In this document: positions 1-5,837 of the stretch, in pieces | Position numbering within the stretch: the first letter of the stretch is position 1 | Layout: the number at the start of each line of letters is the position of its first letter | Assembly: GCA_012512865.1 (NCBI GenBank) | Contig: JAAZDH010000246.1 | Span: 1-6,920, forward strand | Length of the DNA: 6,920 bases | Reading direction: 5' to 3' | DNA from: Clostridiaceae bacterium | Lineage (GTDB): Bacteria > Bacillota > Clostridia > Acetivibrionales > DUMC01 | The notes under the pieces: model-generated | Databases searched by the model: none | Seen by the model: the letters and a program-made list of their open reading frames with translations, nothing else | What the model was told of the DNA's origin: nothing | Position numbers and translations under genes: made by a program

Positions 1-324
1 AAGCTTACCCCTTACGCAGTATTTCTCGCACTGGGTTTCCTGGGGGCATACCCTGCCGCATATTGCAGGCAGGTTGTTTGTTTCCCTTATTTTATGGTAT
101 GCCTTCTCAAATTCTTCTTGTGCTATGAGGGAAATAAACTCCGGTATCTTCACATTCACAGGGCAGCCTTCCATGCAGGGCTTATGCTTGCAATTAAGGC
201 ACCGTTGTGCCTCTTCCACCGCCATCTGCCCCGTGTACCCAAGTGCAACTTCGTCAAAATTCCCTGTTCTAACGCCAGGTTCCTGCTCCGGCATTTTTAC
301 CTTTTCCAAGGACATATTAGGCAT
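1..324 (-). CDS. nfnB: NfnB, N-terminal part of the NADPH-binding subunit of ferredoxin:NADP+ transhydrogenase (partial)
   Basis: This is the first 108 codons of a protein that runs off the left edge. It is related to the small subunit of glutamate synthase. In the known NfnAB enzyme this subunit carries the bifurcating FAD and two [4Fe-4S] clusters and binds NADP(H) and ferredoxin in the cytoplasm. The visible part is the cysteine-rich N-terminal iron-sulfur domain. It has CLNCKHKPCMEGCPV at residues 50-64 and then CGRVCPQETQCEKYC at residues 89-103. These are the two cluster-ligand blocks typical of this family. The start is the ATG at 324, because GGGAGG lies 8 nt upstream; a second ATG is three codons in. 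It follows nfnA on the same strand, which distinguishes it from a plain GltD, but the 258-bp gap filled with repeats is unusual for this pair. The FAD and NADPH domains lie outside the window. Confidence 0.88.
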   Translation of the reverse strand, partial: MPNMSLEKVKMPEQEPGVRTGNFDEVALGYTGQMAVEEAQRCLNCKHKPCMEGCPVNVKIPEFISLIAQEEFEKAYHKIRETNNLPAICGRVCPQETQCEKYCVRGKL

Positions 325-341
325 TGATCATTCCTCCCAGC

Positions 342-607
342 TTTACTTCAACATGTTTCAGCCTACCTCATCCTGCTTCATTTTACAGTTTCAATTTACA
401 GGTTCAGCTTACAATTCCAATTTACACTTTAAGTTTTACAGTTTCATTTCACTCGGCTAAGTACAATTGCTTGTGATGCCAAGTTCCAATTTACACCTTA
501 AGTTTTACAGTTTCATTTTACTGGTCCAACTCCCGGTTTTATCTTAGAGTTCCAGTCCATAGATCCAGTTTCCAGATCCAGTTTACAATTTCAGTTTACA
601 CTCATGC
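342..607. repeat. Degenerate 13-bp tandem repeat between nfnA and nfnB
   Basis: The plus strand can be cut into consecutive 13-bp units close to TTTACAGTTTCAG. Examples are units starting at 382, 395, 408, 421, 435, 490, 504, 517, 569 and 582. Several others are more diverged, and a few single-base insertions shift the phase. A higher-order copy is also present: 415-453 and 484-522 match over 39 bp with about two differences. The array begins near the nfnB ribosome binding site and runs into the last codons of nfnA, which encode the CKLKL tail. The unit length is not a multiple of three and stop codons occur, so it is not an extended coding repeat. Its function is unknown. Confidence 0.8.
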
Positions 608-1422
608 TCATATTGTTCCGTGGCTTTTTTTTCTTCTTCCCTGTACATTTGCTGCCTCTTTATCGCCTCGTCAAAATCCACTTCGTGCCCGTCAAAGTCA
701 GGGCCGTCCACGCATGCAAACCTTGTTTTCCCCCCGACGGTAACACGGCATCCGCCGCACATACCGGTACCGTCAATCATGATAGGATTCATGCTGACAA
801 TGGTACTTATTCCATATTCCCTTGTAATTTCGCTTACAACCTTCATCATTATTAATGGACCAATCGCAATAACCAGGTCATATTTATTGCCTTCTTCAAG
901 AAGCTTCTTTAAAATGTCGGATACAAACCCCTTGTTGCCGTTTGAGCCGTCATCCGTGGCAATAAAAAGCCTGCGGCTTACTTCCTTCATTTCCTTTTCA
1001 AGTATGATAAGGTCCTTATTTCTGAACCCAAGGATTACATCAACCGTGGCACCCATGTTGAAAAGCTCCTTTGCCTGGGGGTAGGCGATGGCGGTTCCCA
1101 GGCCTCCTCCCACCACGGCCGCTTTTTTAACCTCCCCGTAATGGGTAGGCACTCCAAGGGGGCCTACCAGGTCAAGGATCGAATCGCCTTCATTTAGCAT
1201 ACCAAGCAACTTCGTGGTCTTGCCAACCTCTTGGAATATTATGGTTATGGTTCCCTCTTCCCTGTCATAATCTGCTATGGTTAAAGGAATCCTTTCTCCA
1301 TTTTCACTAACCCTTAAAATAACAAATTGCCCTGCCCGGGCTTTTTTCGCAATGTGGGGGGCTTTTACCCCCATTAGTTTAACCGAAGGATTCAAAACCT
1401 CCTTCCTGACTATATCGAACAT
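583..1422 (-). CDS. nfnA: NfnA, FAD/NAD-binding [2Fe-2S] subunit of NADH-dependent reduced ferredoxin:NADP+ oxidoreductase
   Basis: This 279-residue cytoplasmic flavoprotein belongs to the dihydroorotate dehydrogenase electron-transfer subunit family. In NfnAB it exchanges electrons with NAD(H) and passes them to NfnB, where they are bifurcated. A ferredoxin-reductase-like FAD domain comes first, with RIPLTIADYD at 44-53 as the flavin-binding motif. The NAD domain carries VVGGGLGTAIAYP at 103-115. The C-terminal iron-sulfur motif has Cys222, Cys225 and Cys237 in the pattern DGTGMCGGC...FACVDGPDF, as expected for the [2Fe-2S] cluster. The length is normal for the family. The ATG at 1422 has a modest AAGGGG site 9 nt upstream. 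Its last codons lie in the 13-bp repeat array, so the exact C-terminus may differ from relatives. The partial nfnB downstream supports Nfn rather than a pyrimidine-pathway PyrK. Sulfide dehydrogenase or glutamate synthase annotation is an alternative name for the same family. Confidence 0.9.
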   Translation of the reverse strand: MFDIVRKEVLNPSVKLMGVKAPHIAKKARAGQFVILRVSENGERIPLTIADYDREEGTITIIFQEVGKTTKLLGMLNEGDSILDLVGPLGVPTHYGEVKKAAVVGGGLGTAIAYPQAKELFNMGATVDVILGFRNKDLIILEKEMKEVSRRLFIATDDGSNGNKGFVSDILKKLLEEGNKYDLVIAIGPLIMMKVVSEITREYGISTIVSMNPIMIDGTGMCGGCRVTVGGKTRFACVDGPDFDGHEVDFDEAIKRQQMYREEEKKATEQYEHECKLKL

Positions 1423-1473
1423 GTCAAGTTGCCCCTTTCATCCTTTCACAAAATTACTAAAACTAACCCTGTC

Positions 1474-1581
1474 ACTTGGCTTATTAAACCAAGATTTCAA
1501 GCCTTCATCCCTGTGATTAAAGCCATGGTTTTCCGGCCAAGTTTTTGTAACTTGCTGCTTATGTTGATTTGCTGTTGCAGC
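1474..1581 (-). other. nfnA leader with inverted repeats
   Basis: Between the predicted nfnA promoter and its ATG lie about 210 nt with no convincing ORF. They contain inverted repeats: ACTTGGC at 1474-1480 with GCCAAGT at 1536-1542, a local hairpin CTTGG/CCAAG at 1475-1493 that competes with it, and GCTGC at 1554-1558 with GCAGC at 1577-1581. The competing pairings could form alternative structures, but the stems are short. I recognise no known riboswitch class here. Confidence 0.3.
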
Positions 1582-1652
1582 TTACTACCAACATAACTTA
1601 TTATTTTATATTTATTTATTTTACTGCTACTGTAACTTATTTTATATTTATT
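1582..1652. repeat. Imperfect direct repeat (35 and 32 bp) at the nfnA promoter
   Basis: Copy 1 is at 1582-1616 and copy 2 at 1621-1652. Both read TTACT, a variable middle, then TAACTTAT...TTTATATTTATT. They differ by a 3-bp indel and several substitutions. Copy 2 contains the predicted -10 box of nfnA, so the duplication places a second TATAAAAT-like sequence downstream of the first. Confidence 0.65.
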
Positions 1653-1667
1653 ACCCCTTTTCGTCAA
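1639..1667 (-). promoter_or_regulatory. Sigma-A-like promoter for nfnA
   Basis: On the minus strand, TTGACG (1667-1662) is followed after exactly 17 bp by TAAAAT (1644-1639). It sits immediately after the terminator of the upstream small gene and reads toward nfnA. The predicted transcript has a leader of about 210 nt. Confidence 0.6.
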
Positions 1668-1740
1668 CAAACAAAAAGAGCCTGGCTTGTCCTTAAATAT
1701 AGCGGGAGTATATCGTAACTTGCATGATCAAGCAAGGCTC
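1668..1740 (-). terminator. Rho-independent terminator with a long loop, downstream of the 51-residue membrane protein gene
   Basis: On the minus strand GAGCCTTGCTTG (1740-1729) pairs with CAAGCCAGGCTC (1689-1678), giving 12 positions with one mismatch. TTTTTGTTTG (1677-1668) follows directly. The loop is about 39 nt, longer than usual. A small alternative hairpin, CTTG-ATCATG-CAAG, shares the left arm. The T-run lies only on the minus side, which gives the direction. Confidence 0.55.
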
Positions 1741-1756
1741 AAGAGGTAAAATTGAC

Positions 1757-1849
1757 AGGGCCTGTTTTATCATGGAAGCATGCTTGGTTTATCATCCGCA
1801 TGCCCCGCAGGGTGAATCAACGATAGGTACTATAATATGTACAGGCCCT
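1757..1849. repeat. 9-bp perfect inverted repeat spanning 93 bp
   Basis: AGGGCCTGT at 1757-1765 and ACAGGCCCT at 1841-1849 are exact reverse complements, and G:U and A:U pairs can extend them on the outside. They lie in the 3' region of the small membrane protein transcript, between its stop codon and its terminator. With that terminator they make up most of the 1668-1884 stretch, where no confident gene is seen. Confidence 0.45.
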
Positions 1850-1884
1850 ATTAAAACAACATCACCTGGCAAGCTCATTTGCTG

Positions 1885-2040
1885 CTATTCCAAGTCCAGT
1901 CCAATACCCTCTTCTTCAGTACGGTCCTCTCCTGTTCCAAAATAACCGCAGCACCAGAATATAAGCAAGAACAGGATGATAAACCATAGCACCGTGTCAT
2001 TTCCCAGGATATTACTTAGAATGCTTTTGCCTTTTTTCAC
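1885..2040 (-). CDS. Small single-pass membrane protein, 51 residues, function unknown
   Basis: A GTG start at 2040 is preceded by a perfect AGGAGG (2055-2050) at 9 nt. The nearer ATG at 2049 runs straight into TGA, so GTG is the only workable start. The product has a basic N-terminus (MKKGKSIL), one strongly hydrophobic segment at about residues 16-35 (TVLWFIILFLLIFWCCGYFG) ending in a Cys pair, and an acidic tail rich in Glu and Asp. This layout resembles the many small Trp/Cys-containing membrane proteins of Clostridia, some linked to sporulation, but I cannot place it in a named family. It has its own promoter-like boxes upstream and a terminator downstream, so it is probably monocistronic. 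It is transcribed divergently from the HD-GYP gene. Confidence 0.7.
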   Translation of the reverse strand: MKKGKSILSNILGNDTVLWFIILFLLIFWCCGYFGTGEDRTEEEGIGLDLE

Positions 2041-2077
2041 TTGAACATACCTCCTGGCATATTAAACTCTCCGTATC

Positions 2078-2107
2078 ATAATATGTATAAGCAGAAGAAT
2101 TTGTTAA
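2078..2107 (-). promoter_or_regulatory. Promoter-like boxes for the 51-residue membrane protein gene
   Basis: On the minus strand TTAACA (2107-2102) and TATTAT (2083-2078) are separated by 18 bp and lie about 40 bp ahead of the GTG start. The -35 box overlaps one copy of the 14-bp direct repeat at 2093-2106. A sporulation sigma factor cannot be excluded. Confidence 0.4.
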
Positions 2108-2157
2108 GTAAAACCGTTGAAAAAAAGGCTGAAAAACTCGTTAAGAAGAATTTGTTA
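2093..2157. repeat. Exact 14-bp direct repeat in the divergent intergenic region
   Basis: AGAAGAATTTGTTA occurs at 2093-2106 and again at 2144-2157, 51 bp apart start to start. Both copies lie between the leftward promoter of the small membrane gene and the rightward promoter of the HD-GYP gene. They could be paired binding sites for a regulator; this is inference only. Confidence 0.5.
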
Positions 2158-2180
2158 CGGGAAAAAATTCAACCTGGAGC

Positions 2181-2209
2181 TTGACAATAATTTCTTTTTG
2201 TATTACATT
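2181..2209 (+). promoter_or_regulatory. Sigma-A-like promoter for the HD-GYP gene
   Basis: A perfect -35 box TTGACA (2181-2186) is followed after 17 bp by TACATT (2204-2209). It points toward the HD-GYP gene and leaves a leader of roughly 105 nt. Confidence 0.65.
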
Positions 2210-2270
2210 TAAACATGGTATCATTTTGTTTTTTTCAACAAAATTCTACATTTTTTTAAGATTAAAGGGT

Positions 2271-2312
2271 TTGGCAGGTTATTTTTTTATATTGGCAGAT
2301 TATTTTTTTATA
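2271..2312 (+). repeat. Tandem 21-bp duplication in the HD-GYP 5' UTR, abutting the ribosome binding site
   Basis: Units 2271-2291 and 2292-2312 are head to tail and differ at one base. Each begins TTGGCAG and ends in a seven-T run plus ATA. The second unit's last base is the first A of the AGGAG ribosome binding site (2312-2316). A change in copy number would alter the leader without changing the protein. Confidence 0.8.
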
Positions 2313-2324
2313 GGAGTTAAATAA

Positions 2325-3617
2325 GTGGACCCTGTTGAAGACTCTGGGAATATTTTAGATAGATTAAAAAATACATATATTTATCTTATTGGATTCAGTA
2401 TTATCCCGTTAATCCTGGCCACTACCCTACGCGTTGATTTTAGCAGGTATCCCTACATATTGTTTTGGCTTATTCTTGAAATACTGGCAGAGGTGAAACC
2501 TTTCAAGAGCACATTTTATCTTAAGATGGACATGACCTTGTCCTTTGCCTCACAGATGGCCATGGTAATCCTCCTGGATACATGGGAGGCAATATGGATC
2601 GTAATTGTTGCCACGATAATTGCCGGGACGATTTTGCGAAGGCGGAGGGATAAGGTACTGTTTTATGCGGGACAGTATGGCTTATGCCTGCTGGTATCCA
2701 GCCTTGTTTTTCATTCTTTAAAACTATCCCCTCCCGGCACAAACCTTCATATTATAAAAGATTTGCATGCTGTACTGGCCTCGGTGTGCGTATACTACGT
2801 CTTGAATACATTTTTCATATCGGTGGTAACATCGGTGTTTTCACGGGATAGGTTTCTTGACGTTTTTTTCAATGACCTTAAAATAATGGCTAACTTCTAT
2901 TTCAGTGTTACATCAATAAGTGTTGCAGCTTCTCTTCTTTACGACGAGCAAGCGCCATACAACATACTAATCCTGGTACTTCCCCTGATAATGACCGACC
3001 AGGCCCTGCAAAGGTACTACAGCTTGCACAAGGAAACCGTCGAAACTCTAAACGTTCTTGCAGATATCATTGACGAGCGCGATAAGAATACTTATTTGCA
3101 TTCCCTGCGGGTTGCGGAATACTCGGAGAAAATTGCACAGGAGCTCCGCCTTTCATCCGGTGCAATAGATGAAATCGGAACTGCCAGCCGTGTACACGAC
3201 ATAGGAAAAATAATACTTGAGGATTCAATACTTAAGAACCCGGGAAAATTACAGGATTATGAATATGCCAAAATCAAGCAGCATCCCGTGATAGCCCACA
3301 GGCTCCTTAAAAATCTGAAACCATACCAGAAGGGAGCAAGTTACGTACTGTACCATCATGAGCGGATGGATGGCAACGGCTATCCAAGTAATCTCCATGG
3401 AAGGTCCATTCCCATAGGGGCCAGGATTATCGCGGTTGCCGATTGCTATGACGCAATGACCTCGGATAGGCCTTACCGCAAAGCCTTGCCCCAGCGGGTC
3501 GCTGTGGAGGAACTTAGAAAGAATTCCGGGAACCAGTTTGACCCCTTAATAGTGGAAGCATTTATCAAGGTGTTGAAAAGGGATTACGGGTACAAGGAAA
3601 ACTCAATGGGTCAATAA
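2325..3617 (+). CDS. Membrane-anchored HD-GYP domain protein, probable cyclic-di-GMP phosphodiesterase
   Basis: The product has 430 residues. The N-terminal half (about 14-225) is a multi-pass membrane region with around seven hydrophobic segments, such as LIGFSIIPLILATTL and WIVIVATIIAGTIL. It may be a MASE-like sensory domain, but I do not recognise a specific class. After a short helix comes a complete HD-GYP domain at about 240-420: DERDKNTYLHS (250-260, with His259), HDIGK (291-295), HP (320-321), HHERMDGNGYP (344-354) and VADCYDAMTSDRPYR (371-385). All metal-binding and GYP residues expected for activity are present, so hydrolysis of cyclic-di-GMP at the inner membrane face is likely; the input signal is unknown. 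The GTG start at 2325 has AGGAG 8 nt upstream. The last 15 bp overlap the end of the oppositely oriented radical SAM gene. No GGDEF or other cyclic-di-GMP gene is in the window. Confidence 0.88.
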   Translation: MDPVEDSGNILDRLKNTYIYLIGFSIIPLILATTLRVDFSRYPYILFWLILEILAEVKPFKSTFYLKMDMTLSFASQMAMVILLDTWEAIWIVIVATIIAGTILRRRRDKVLFYAGQYGLCLLVSSLVFHSLKLSPPGTNLHIIKDLHAVLASVCVYYVLNTFFISVVTSVFSRDRFLDVFFNDLKIMANFYFSVTSISVAASLLYDEQAPYNILILVLPLIMTDQALQRYYSLHKETVETLNVLADIIDERDKNTYLHSLRVAEYSEKIAQELRLSSGAIDEIGTASRVHDIGKIILEDSILKNPGKLQDYEYAKIKQHPVIAHRLLKNLKPYQKGASYVLYHHERMDGNGYPSNLHGRSIPIGARIIAVADCYDAMTSDRPYRKALPQRVAVEELRKNSGNQFDPLIVEAFIKVLKRDYGYKENSMGQ

Positions 3618-5114
3618 CATGATGGCCGCCTGTATCATGATGGCACATTCTATCCTTTTCTTTTGCAAGGTGCATGCAATTTCATTGGGTTTTGAAATAT
3701 CCCGGTTGGAGTACCATGCATTTGCATGGCACCCTCCCGAGCAATAAAGTTTTGCCCAGCAATCCATGCACTTTTCCTTGGTAAGTATGTTATTCTCCTT
3801 GAACATTTTTCTTAATCCGGCGGTGCCGGGGTTTTCGCCAATGCCATTGAAAATATCGCCCATTATAAACTCCTTTTGCCCCACGAACTGGTGGCAAGGG
3901 TACAAGTAACCTTCGGGCGACACGGCAAAATATTCGGATCCCGCCCCGCAAGCAGCTATTCTTTTATATACGCAAGGGCCTTCATACAAGTTCAGGTTGA
4001 AATGATAAAACCTGAAGCTATTGCCTTGTTGCAGCAGTTTTAAATACTCCACCGCTAATTCCTCATATTCCCCGAGTATACCCGGTACATCCTGCTCCTT
4101 TATGAACAGGGCATCCCCCGAGCCAACCACCGGCTCAATTGATATTTCCTTGAAACCAAGGCCGGCAAGATGCTTTACATCGTTGGAAAAATCCTTGTTC
4201 CTTGATGTGAAAGTACCTCTTATAAAATAGCTCTTGCCGTCCCTTAAAGCGACAAGTTTTTTTGCAAGGGGTATAATTTTATCATATGTGCCTTTTCCTG
4301 CCCTGTCGGTTCGTATTGAGTCATGTATTTCCTTCCTCCCGTCAATACTGATAACCACGTTATCCATATATTTATTAATGAAGTTGATTTTCTCATCATC
4401 AAGAAGGACCCCGTTTGTGGTGATGGTAAAATAGAATCTCTTTCCTGTTTTATTTTCAAGCGACTTCCCGTAATCAACCGCCTTGACAACCGTATCAAAA
4501 TTCAACAAGGGTTCTCCCCCGAAAAAATCAATTTCAATGTTACACCTGCTGCCAGAATTTTCTACAAGATAATCAACCGCTCTCAACGCCACTTCTTCCG
4601 TCATCAGGCTGCACCCGCTCTTGTAATCTCCCTTGGATGCAAAACAATACTCGCAGTTTAAATTGCAGTCATGGGATACATGAAGGCACAAGGACTTTAA
4701 GAACTTGCTGCTTTCTTTTACGGTATCCGCTTTTGCATTAATATCCTTTACCGTACCAACTTTTGCCGTGTCATCTTTTGCGAGTTCCCGTTTTGCAGGC
4801 TCCTCTTCCGCAAGCTCCTCTTCCGCAGTATGCCCCTCCCTTGCAGGATCCTCTTTTGCAGGAAACATGTTTTCAACAACCTGCAGCGGTGAAAACAAAA
4901 GCCCTTGGTTTTTAAGGGATTTTATTTCATCGTAGGCTTCCTTGATTTCTTCATACGAGTATTCACCTTTAAACCGCTCAGCCGCTTCATCCAGCGGCAT
5001 CAGTTCCTCCGTTCCAGAAAGCATCTTGAAGCTTAAGTCGTCCAACATGTGAATGCTTCCGCTGTTTCCATCAACAGCAAAATTAAAACCGTTAAGTCTA
5101 AACGTATGAACCAT
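3603..5114 (-). CDS. scfB: SCIFF-type radical SAM/SPASM peptide maturase (thioether-forming RiPP enzyme)
   Basis: This 503-residue enzyme resembles the Clostridia maturases (ScfB/CteB) that install a Cys-to-Thr thioether bridge in the SCIFF peptide. Residues 1-80 form a small N-terminal domain beginning MVHTFRLNGFNFAVD, which fits the peptide-binding RRE of the family. Residues 88-134 are a charged repeat linker. The radical SAM core starts with CNLNCEYC (Cys150, Cys154, Cys157 for the SAM-binding [4Fe-4S] cluster) and contains FFGGEPL. The SPASM part has Cys381, Cys389, GYLYPC (407), CMDCWAKLYCSGGC (449, 452, 458, 462) and Cys481, enough for two auxiliary clusters. An in-frame GTG at 5135 would add seven residues, but AGGAGG (5128-5123) lies inside that extension and family members begin at the equivalent of MVHTF, so I chose ATG 5114. 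The SCIFF precursor gene usually directly upstream is not in this window. The target peptide is therefore unproven. Confidence 0.82.
   Translation of the reverse strand: MVHTFRLNGFNFAVDGNSGSIHMLDDLSFKMLSGTEELMPLDEAAERFKGEYSYEEIKEAYDEIKSLKNQGLLFSPLQVVENMFPAKEDPAREGHTAEEELAEEEPAKRELAKDDTAKVGTVKDINAKADTVKESSKFLKSLCLHVSHDCNLNCEYCFASKGDYKSGCSLMTEEVALRAVDYLVENSGSRCNIEIDFFGGEPLLNFDTVVKAVDYGKSLENKTGKRFYFTITTNGVLLDDEKINFINKYMDNVVISIDGRKEIHDSIRTDRAGKGTYDKIIPLAKKLVALRDGKSYFIRGTFTSRNKDFSNDVKHLAGLGFKEISIEPVVGSGDALFIKEQDVPGILGEYEELAVEYLKLLQQGNSFRFYHFNLNLYEGPCVYKRIAACGAGSEYFAVSPEGYLYPCHQFVGQKEFIMGDIFNGIGENPGTAGLRKMFKENNILTKEKCMDCWAKLYCSGGCHANAWYSNRDISKPNEIACTLQKKRIECAIMIQAAIMLLTH
4713..4856 (-). repeat. 15-bp in-frame repeats coding the maturase linker
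   Basis: Within the maturase gene about nine successive 15-bp units (one with an extra codon) encode five-residue blocks such as DPARE, ELAEE, EPAKR, ELAKD, DTAKV, GTVKD, INAKA and DTVKE. On the plus strand the units look like TCxTCTTTTGCAGxx. They sit between the N-terminal peptide-binding-like domain and the radical SAM core. The insert is charged, low in complexity and probably flexible or helical. Confidence 0.8.
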
Positions 5115-5163
5115 CTTCTTTTTATCCTCCTGCACAAAATGCCTTTCTCTACTGCATAACTCC

Positions 5164-5198
5164 AGTATAACATAAAATTTACACGTAAAATATACACG
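5164..5198 (-). promoter_or_regulatory. Extended -10 promoter of the maturase gene with a tandem 13-bp repeat upstream
   Basis: On the minus strand TGTTATACT (5172-5164) is an extended -10 element about 50 bp ahead of the ATG; no good -35 box is present. Immediately upstream are two head-to-tail 13-bp copies, TAAAATTTACACG (5173-5185) and TAAAATATACACG (5186-5198) on the plus strand, with one mismatch. TTTAC-AC-GTAAA across their junction is a small inverted repeat. A promoter without a -35 box plus repeats in its place suggests activator binding; this is inference. Confidence 0.45.
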
Positions 5199-5287
5199 AA
5201 ACGGGTCCAGGAGTAAATATGTTCATATCATGATTTCCATACGTGTTTTAATTATTTAATTTATAATATGCTGCTCTTACTCATGTG

Positions 5288-5818
5288 CTACCCTGTTTCC
5301 TGCCCTGTTTTCTTGATTTTTTCACCCAGGGCTTGCAGGACCACCAGTGCCAGTATGCCGCCAATAATTGCTGTTACAAGCTGGGGCCAGCTGAATGCAT
5401 ACAACATGTTCGCAACTTGTTTTTCAGCAAGTTTGACTACCTGTACAAAGATGTTTATGGCTGCCGTGAGAAAAGCAAATTTTAGTACTGCTCCTGATAC
5501 AATTCCGACAATTTTATTCTTTTTTATAAAAATATAAAACAACAGGACTAGTATAAAATTGCCTATGGCTATAAAAGGTGCGAAAAGTATGGGAACACCC
5601 GCTGTAAACGAAGCTACAAAAGGTGTGGCGATAGAAATTACCGCTCCCCCGATCAATCCCGTTGCCGCGGTCGACACTAAAAGGCTGGCATTTACCAGCG
5701 GCCCTACAATAAAATTGCTGTAAGGTCCGAGTGGGATAATGCGCCCCAGGCTTTGCAAAACTATTGTTACTGCCAGCAAAATTCCCGTTCTTGCAATTGT
5801 TTTTGTATTTATTTTCAT
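5288..5818 (-). CDS. ECF transporter S component-like integral membrane protein
   Basis: This 176-residue protein consists of about five or six hydrophobic helices with short loops. It starts MKINTKTIARTGILLAV, and the small-residue first helix matches the Ala-rich contact helix of ECF substrate-binding (S) subunits. Size, topology and the C-terminal basic tail (GEKIKKTG) also fit that family. S components bind a vitamin or similar cofactor precursor and dock onto a shared EcfT/EcfA module in the membrane. No module genes are here, so it would use one encoded elsewhere (group II type). The substrate cannot be read from the sequence and no known riboswitch is recognised upstream. ATG 5818 was chosen over the adjacent TTG 5821 because AAGGGGG is 8 nt from the ATG. 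It is the last of three closely spaced minus-strand frames. No hairpin terminator is visible between it and the maturase gene. Confidence 0.7.
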   Translation of the reverse strand: MKINTKTIARTGILLAVTIVLQSLGRIIPLGPYSNFIVGPLVNASLLVSTAATGLIGGAVISIATPFVASFTAGVPILFAPFIAIGNFILVLLFYIFIKKNKIVGIVSGAVLKFAFLTAAINIFVQVVKLAEKQVANMLYAFSWPQLVTAIIGGILALVVLQALGEKIKKTGQETG

Positions 5819-5837
5819 CAAAACAGCCCCCTTATTC

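Noticed and set aside
74..460. Plus-strand ORF of 128 codons at the left edge
   Set aside because: It lies antisense to the clear Cys-rich NfnB coding sequence and runs through the 13-bp repeat; it has no ribosome binding site or recognisable domain.
382..607. CRISPR array
   Set aside because: The units are only 13 bp, contiguous and degenerate, with no spacers and no cas genes.
620..1084. Plus-strand ORF of 154 codons
   Set aside because: It is the antisense shadow of nfnA, whose FAD, NAD and [2Fe-2S] motifs are intact.
1724..1945. Plus-strand ORF of 73 codons
   Set aside because: It has no ribosome binding site at usable spacing, and it crosses the terminator of, and lies antisense to, the better supported 51-residue membrane protein gene.
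5115..5135. GTG start at 5135 for the maturase
   Set aside because: It would place the AGGAGG ribosome binding site inside the coding sequence; the ATG at 5114 fits both that site and the usual N-terminus of the family.
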